Shown here: piece by piece, positions 60,691 to 64,000 of the stretch | How the letters are laid out: each line of letters begins with the position of its first letter | How positions within the stretch are numbered: the first letter of the stretch is position 1 | Source of the DNA: CAYFNF01 sp964344485 | GTDB taxonomy: Bacteria; Patescibacteriota; Patescibacteriia; UBA9570; XYC2-FULL-38-9 | NCBI GenBank assembly: GCA_964344485.1 | Contig: CAYFNF010000002.1 | Location: forward strand, 253,747-317,746 | DNA length: 64,000 nucleotides | Reading direction: 5' to 3' | Translations under genes and position numbers: made by a program | The notes under the pieces: model-generated | Database searches by the model: none | What the model was told of the DNA's origin: nothing | The model's input: only the letters and a program-made list of their open reading frames with translations

Positions 60691-61035
60691 ATGAAGACAG
60701 ATATTCATCCAACTACATATACAGCAACAATCACGTGTGCGTGCGGGAGTAGTTTTGCTACGATTTCTACTAAGGAAAGTATTCAAGTTGAAATTTGCTC
60801 CCAATGTCATCCATTCTTTACTGGAAAACAGAAGATCGTTGATAGTGCACGACGCGTGGAGAAATTCCAAGAACGTGAGCAAAAGCATGGAGATGTGAAG
60901 AAAGAACGCAAGTATCGTTCAAAGAAAGAAAAACATGCAGCGCGGCAGCAAAAGAAAGCAAAAAAGACCAAAGCAGCAAAATCAGATGCGAAAGCAGCTT
61001 TGAAAGCAGCAAAAGCAGCATTATCAGACGATTAA
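60691..61035 (+). CDS. rpmE: 50S ribosomal protein L31 with long Lys/Ala-rich C-terminal tail
   Basis: From the ATG at 60691 the protein has 114 residues. The N-terminal 68 residues are a zinc-binding L31 (CACG near residue 16 and CSQCHPFF near residue 37). The remaining 46 residues are an added tail of K, A, R and D (KKAKKTKAAKSDAKAALKAA), typical of extended L31 in reduced genomes. A longer frame from 60640 would start inside the promoter and is rejected. A terminator follows at 61054-61076, before prfA. Confidence 0.95.
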   Translation: MKTDIHPTTYTATITCACGSSFATISTKESIQVEICSQCHPFFTGKQKIVDSARRVEKFQEREQKHGDVKKERKYRSKKEKHAARQQKKAKKTKAAKSDAKAALKAAKAALSDD

Positions 61036-61053
61036 CAGAGTACTAATACAATG

Positions 61054-61076
61054 TCGGGACATTTCCCGATTTTTTG
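61054..61076 (+). terminator. Rho-independent terminator between rpmE and prfA
   Basis: Stem TCGGG/CCCGA (61054-61058 and 61065-61069) followed by TTTTTT. It is only 15 bp ahead of the prfA start, so prfA is either read through or has an overlapping start signal. Confidence 0.8.
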
Positions 61077-61090
61077 TTTAGAATAGAGAT

Positions 61091-62164
61091 ATGGATTCAT
61101 CAGTATACAACTCCATACGTGAACAGTATCAAGAGCTTGAACAGCAGCTGCAATCTCCTGAGGTCTCTTCTGATCCAAAGAAATTACAAGCAGTGTCTAT
61201 TGAATACAACGAGGTCAAAGAGAAAATTGAATTAATTGACCAGCTCGAATCTGTTCAAAAAGCGATCTCAGAGTCAGAGGAATTGATTCAAGCCAATGAG
61301 GACCAAGAGATGGTCGCGCTCGCAAAAGAAGAATTGCCAAAATTACGGCCTCAGCAAGAGCAGCTGGAGCAGCAGTTGCAGTTACTGCTACTACCAAAGG
61401 ATCCAAATGACAGTAAAGACATTATCATCGAAATTCGTGCTGGTGCTGGAGGTGATGAATCTGCATTATTTGCTGCTGAGCTCTATCGTGCGTACTCTCG
61501 ATACGCTGAAGATAAAAAATGGACTGTAGAGCTTGTGTCTTCGAATCAGATCGGCATTGGTGGATATAAAGAAGTGATATTTGAGATACGCGGAACCGGT
61601 GCGTACTCAGATTTTAAATATGAAAGTGGCGTGCACCGTGTGCAACGTGTTCCGGAAACAGAAAAGTCTGGTCGCGTGCATACGTCGACTGTGACTGTAG
61701 CAGTTATGCCTGAGGCTGAAGAAGTGGATTTGGAGATCAAAGACGCAGATCTTCGTATTGATGTCTTTCGTTCCGGAGGTCATGGCGGGCAGAGTGTGAA
61801 TACTACGGACTCGGCTGTGCGTATTACTCATTTACCGACTGGAATGGTGGTGACGTGTCAGGATGAGAAGTCACAACACAAGAACCGAGATAAAGCCATG
61901 AAAGTGTTGCGTTCTCGATTGCTGGCAAAGATCGAGGAAGAACAACAGCAGCAACGTGGAGCTGATCGCCGTTCGCAGGTCGGTACTGGTGATCGATCAG
62001 AGAAAATACGAACATATAACTTCCCTCAAGACAGAGTGACGGACCATCGAATAAAAAAGAACTGGAGTGATATACAGTCTATTGTCGACGGTGATATCAC
62101 CGATATCATTGAATCTCTACGCTCTGAGGATCAAAAACAGCAGTTGGAAGCGATTAGCGAATAA
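61091..62164 (+). CDS. prfA: Peptide chain release factor 1
   Basis: A 357-residue class I release factor. The stop-codon recognition motif PxT appears in HRVQRVPETEKSGRVHTS, the RF1 form that reads UAA and UAG. The catalytic GGQ is in SGGHGGQSVNTTDSA (about residue 233). The N-terminal helical domain and C-terminal domain are complete (IKTYNFPQ-like RTYNFPQDRVTDHR). Its glutamine is the target of the PrmC methylase encoded 3 bp downstream. Confidence 0.97.
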   Translation: MDSSVYNSIREQYQELEQQLQSPEVSSDPKKLQAVSIEYNEVKEKIELIDQLESVQKAISESEELIQANEDQEMVALAKEELPKLRPQQEQLEQQLQLLLLPKDPNDSKDIIIEIRAGAGGDESALFAAELYRAYSRYAEDKKWTVELVSSNQIGIGGYKEVIFEIRGTGAYSDFKYESGVHRVQRVPETEKSGRVHTSTVTVAVMPEAEEVDLEIKDADLRIDVFRSGGHGGQSVNTTDSAVRITHLPTGMVVTCQDEKSQHKNRDKAMKVLRSRLLAKIEEEQQQQRGADRRSQVGTGDRSEKIRTYNFPQDRVTDHRIKKNWSDIQSIVDGDITDIIESLRSEDQKQQLEAISE

Positions 62165-62167
62165 CGC

Positions 62168-63028
62168 ATGACCATACAACAAGCACTGCAATACGGTGCA
62201 CAGCAGCTGGAGAACAAGTCCAGCTCGCATTTTCTTGACGCAGAGCTGTTGCTTGCTACTGTTAAACAGTGCTCAAAGGAAAACCTGATTTCACGTCATT
62301 TAGAAGAGTTATCGTCAGCGGAACAGGAACAGTATCAACGTCTTATTTCAAAGCGAGCTCAAGGTAAACCGCTTGCGTATCTGACGCATGAACGAGAGTT
62401 CTACGGTCGTTCATTTTATATTGACGAGCGTGTGCTTGTACCGCGACCAGAGACTGAACAGATAATTGATATTGTTAAACAGAGCGATCTTTCGATTCAG
62501 AATGTCATTGACGTGGGAACAGGCTCAGGTTGCATTGCAGTTACTCTGGCTATTGAATTGCCGAATGCTCGTGTGGTCGCAACAGACATCTCCAGCGACG
62601 CTATTGCAATAGCGAAAAAAAATGCTGAACTACTACATACTCAAATTGACTTTCGGGTTGGCAGTTTATTTGACGTGCTTACTAAGCAAGAACGGAACTC
62701 ATTTGACTGTATTGTTTCTAATCCACCGTACGTTCACGGCTCTCACATTCAGTCACGCACGCCGGATACTATTGGATTACAGTATGAACCTCCAGTAGCG
62801 TTAGATCCAACCATTGCAACTGGAGTAGATGATGACTTTGTTGTTATCTACACGCTTTTAGAACAAGCGCAGATGTGGCTTACTACACCAGGATTGTTGA
62901 TTATTGAGATTGGTGAAGCTCACGGTCAGAAAGCTATGGAAACAGCTGCTCACTTCTACTCTGAGACTGACATTCAATTACAGCAAGATCACTTTGGTAA
63001 AGATCGGTTTATTGTTATTCATACATAG
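62168..63028 (+). CDS. prmC: Release factor glutamine methyltransferase
   Basis: A 286-residue HemK/PrmC N5-glutamine methyltransferase that methylates the GGQ glutamine of release factors. SAM motif I is NVIDVGTGSGCIAVTLAIE (about residue 115). The catalytic NPPY lies in FDCIVSNPPYVHGSH (about residue 183). The N-terminal helical domain with the RAQGKPLAYLTHEREFYG segment recognises the release factor. The gene follows prfA by 3 bp, the classical prfA-prmC pair. A large hairpin follows its stop. Confidence 0.96.
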   Translation: MTIQQALQYGAQQLENKSSSHFLDAELLLATVKQCSKENLISRHLEELSSAEQEQYQRLISKRAQGKPLAYLTHEREFYGRSFYIDERVLVPRPETEQIIDIVKQSDLSIQNVIDVGTGSGCIAVTLAIELPNARVVATDISSDAIAIAKKNAELLHTQIDFRVGSLFDVLTKQERNSFDCIVSNPPYVHGSHIQSRTPDTIGLQYEPPVALDPTIATGVDDDFVVIYTLLEQAQMWLTTPGLLIIEIGEAHGQKAMETAAHFYSETDIQLQQDHFGKDRFIVIHT

Positions 63029-63058
63029 AGGAATTCTTGTTTACCTATATACACCATA

Positions 63059-63124
63059 GAGATATTTGTGAGGAAATGTGTTTCCTGCGCCAAGCAGGAA
63101 TCTTTATTTCCGAACAAATATCTC
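63059..63124 (+). repeat. Nested long inverted repeat downstream of prmC
   Basis: Outer arms 63059-63076 and 63107-63124 pair over 18 bp with two mismatches. Inside sits a perfect 7-bp stem TTCCTGC/GCAGGAA (63082-63088 and 63094-63100) with a 5-nt loop, followed by TCTTTATTTC. It can serve as the prmC terminator. The double structure is larger than needed for that. Confidence 0.65.
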
Positions 63125-63142
63125 GCGGTGCAATCAGCGGAA

Positions 63143-63179
63143 ACAAAAATGCCCAGCACACATCCTGTGGCTAGGCATT
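63143..63179 (-). terminator. Rho-independent terminator of the GC-rich gene at the right edge
   Basis: Interrupted stem on the minus strand: outer 6 bp AATGCC/GGCATT (63148-63153 and 63174-63179), inner AGC/GCT and CACA/TGTG, closed by a 3-nt loop, then TTTTTGTTT. Confidence 0.75.
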
Positions 63180-63226
63180 CGAACCCGGTACCGCCCCTTC
63201 CTGGGACAGCGAACTTCACCCGAAGG

Positions 63227-64000
63227 CTACTCCGCGATCTTGGCGCTGACCGACGCCTCGACCTCGTGGTACCAGACCTGGTACTCGGCGTACGCGGGGT
63301 CCAGGATCGGGTCCACGGGGTGCTGCGACTCGAGCCCGTCACGCATGGCCTCCAGGCCGTAGACCATCCCGTAGACCAGCCACGGGTCGCGCAGGTCGGT
63401 GACCGCCCACCGCGCCTCGGCCATGTCCGAGAACTCCTGGTCCGCCAGCAGGCGGTAGTAGTTCACGGCGACCGGGATCGCGTTCTCGGCGCTGCCCTTG
63501 GAGATCCGCACGATCTCGGCGGCCTTGCCCTGCTCGGTGTCGCACGTACCGCAGGACGGCAGGTCCACCTCGAGTCGGGTCGGGGACCCTTCGGGCACGA
63601 GCAGGGACTCGACCACCATCTCGGGGGTGAGCGCGAACAGGCCGGTACCGCCCTCGGGGTTCTGGAAGTCCACGTCGCCCTGCGACAGGACTCCGCACAG
63701 CGCGGTCATCATCGTGACCCGGTGCAGGAGCTCTTCCGCGGGGACGAACTCCTCCATGGCCGCCTTGATCGCCGGGATGTGGGTGATCACGGCCTGGGTC
63801 TGCTCCAGGGGCAGGACCGACGGGTCGGTCGGGTCGATGACGGTCGTGGGCACGGTGCCGCTGATCGCGGTGGGGTCGAAGGACATGCCCTCGTGTGACA
63901 CCACCTGCGTCTGCTGCGCGCGCTCGAAGTGCCCGATGGCGGCCGGCGACAGGACCCACAGCACGAAGTTGCCACCGTCCCGCTCGTAGCGGAACTGGCC
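63227..64000 (-). CDS. Uncharacterised GC-rich gene, partial (5' end beyond window)
   Basis: An open frame from the right edge to a TAG at 63227-63229, 257 residues so far, with no in-frame stop up to base 64000. A very high share of G/C-ending codons sets it apart from prmC. The visible protein is acidic and includes TMMTALCGVLSQGDVDFQNP, then EGGTGLFALTPEMVVESLL, faintly like the GLFQLMP part of lytic transglycosylases but without a convincing catalytic Glu. It also has a CGTC motif and a helical C-terminus (YAEYQVWYHEVEASVSAKIAE). I do not recognise a family. Several opposite-strand ORFs here are shadows of its high GC. Confidence 0.7.
   Translation of the reverse strand, partial: GQFRYERDGGNFVLWVLSPAAIGHFERAQQTQVVSHEGMSFDPTAISGTVPTTVIDPTDPSVLPLEQTQAVITHIPAIKAAMEEFVPAEELLHRVTMMTALCGVLSQGDVDFQNPEGGTGLFALTPEMVVESLLVPEGSPTRLEVDLPSCGTCDTEQGKAAEIVRISKGSAENAIPVAVNYYRLLADQEFSDMAEARWAVTDLRDPWLVYGMVYGLEAMRDGLESQHPVDPILDPAYAEYQVWYHEVEASVSAKIAE

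Noticed and set aside
63068..63898. Long plus-strand ORFs opposite the GC-rich gene at the right edge
   Set aside because: High GC removes stop codons from all frames. The minus-strand frame has a matching terminator and plausible amino-acid composition; the others are rich in R, G and H.
1..64000. CRISPR array or cas genes
   Set aside because: No set of regularly spaced direct repeats and no Cas-like protein was seen.
1..64000. UGA recoded as Gly or Trp (as in some candidate phyla)
   Set aside because: The reading frames of all recognised families close normally under the standard code. RF1 is present as expected; RF2 is not in the window, so only the frames argue here.
1..64000. Prophage or classical insertion sequence
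   Set aside because: No integrase, transposase, terminase or capsid-like gene was found. Only the MITE-like element and foreign-composition genes hint at mobility.

Overview
The window reads as a scaffold from a small-genome Patescibacteria (Candidate Phyla Radiation)-like bacterium. This is inferred from several traits: an alpha2-type glycyl-tRNA synthetase, a short EF-Ts, an L31 with a long Lys/Ala tail, densely packed and often overlapping genes, many large secreted proteins, and the standard code with UGA as stop. Most of the DNA is moderately AT-rich. A run of 10 Ns at 20351-20360 marks a scaffold join inside mutY. No phylum-level assignment can be proven from the sequence alone.

Layout. 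0-10 kb (minus): glyQS with an M16 peptidase; a DASS transporter and a Kef-type antiporter; a glycan-use operon (EamA permease, GH1 glycosidase, membrane-anchored clan-A glycoside hydrolase). 10-16 kb: uridine kinase, a 186-bp element with inverted termini, TrmH-type methylase, a GC-rich adenylosuccinate lyase, a D,D-carboxypeptidase, a methyltransferase and a secreted propeller/Ig protein. 16-25 kb: a MacAB/YknXYZ-like exporter, mutY, and a Gld-like ABC system in which the permease and GldG parts are fused. 25-28 kb: rfbC, GNAT and a thioredoxin-DsbD-like fusion.

28-56 kb is the accessory heart of the window. Eleven large secreted proteins (beta-helix, beta-propeller, PA14, carboxypeptidase-regulatory-like repeats, Calx-beta, PEBP, M23-like) lie together. 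Nine of them carry an extremely lysine-rich beta-sandwich module at one end, while their bodies are acidic or neutral. Mixed among them are a GT-B glycosyltransferase, a GT2 glycosyltransferase, a sulfotransferase, a HExxH metallopeptidase, AlkD, a receiver-domain protein and a STAS-like protein. I read this as a cell-surface or adhesion locus with glycan modification. The polybasic modules may be a shared retention or attachment device, which is inference.

56-63 kb is housekeeping: tRNA-Trp, HIT, rpmG, tRNA-Thr/Tyr/Thr, a TPR protein, RicT/PSP1, tsf and rpsB (minus; one long transcription direction from a clear sigma70-type promoter at 60550-60578), then rpmE, prfA and prmC (plus).

Three single genes have much higher GC than everything around them: adenylosuccinate lyase (11480-12913), a carrier-protein-like ORF (40333-40623) and an uncharacterised gene running off the right edge (63227-64000). 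The first two have their own promoter-like upstream sequence, and all three are followed by a candidate intrinsic terminator (weak for the second). They therefore look like autonomous acquired single-gene units. They and the polybasic surface proteins are the most unusual content of the window.
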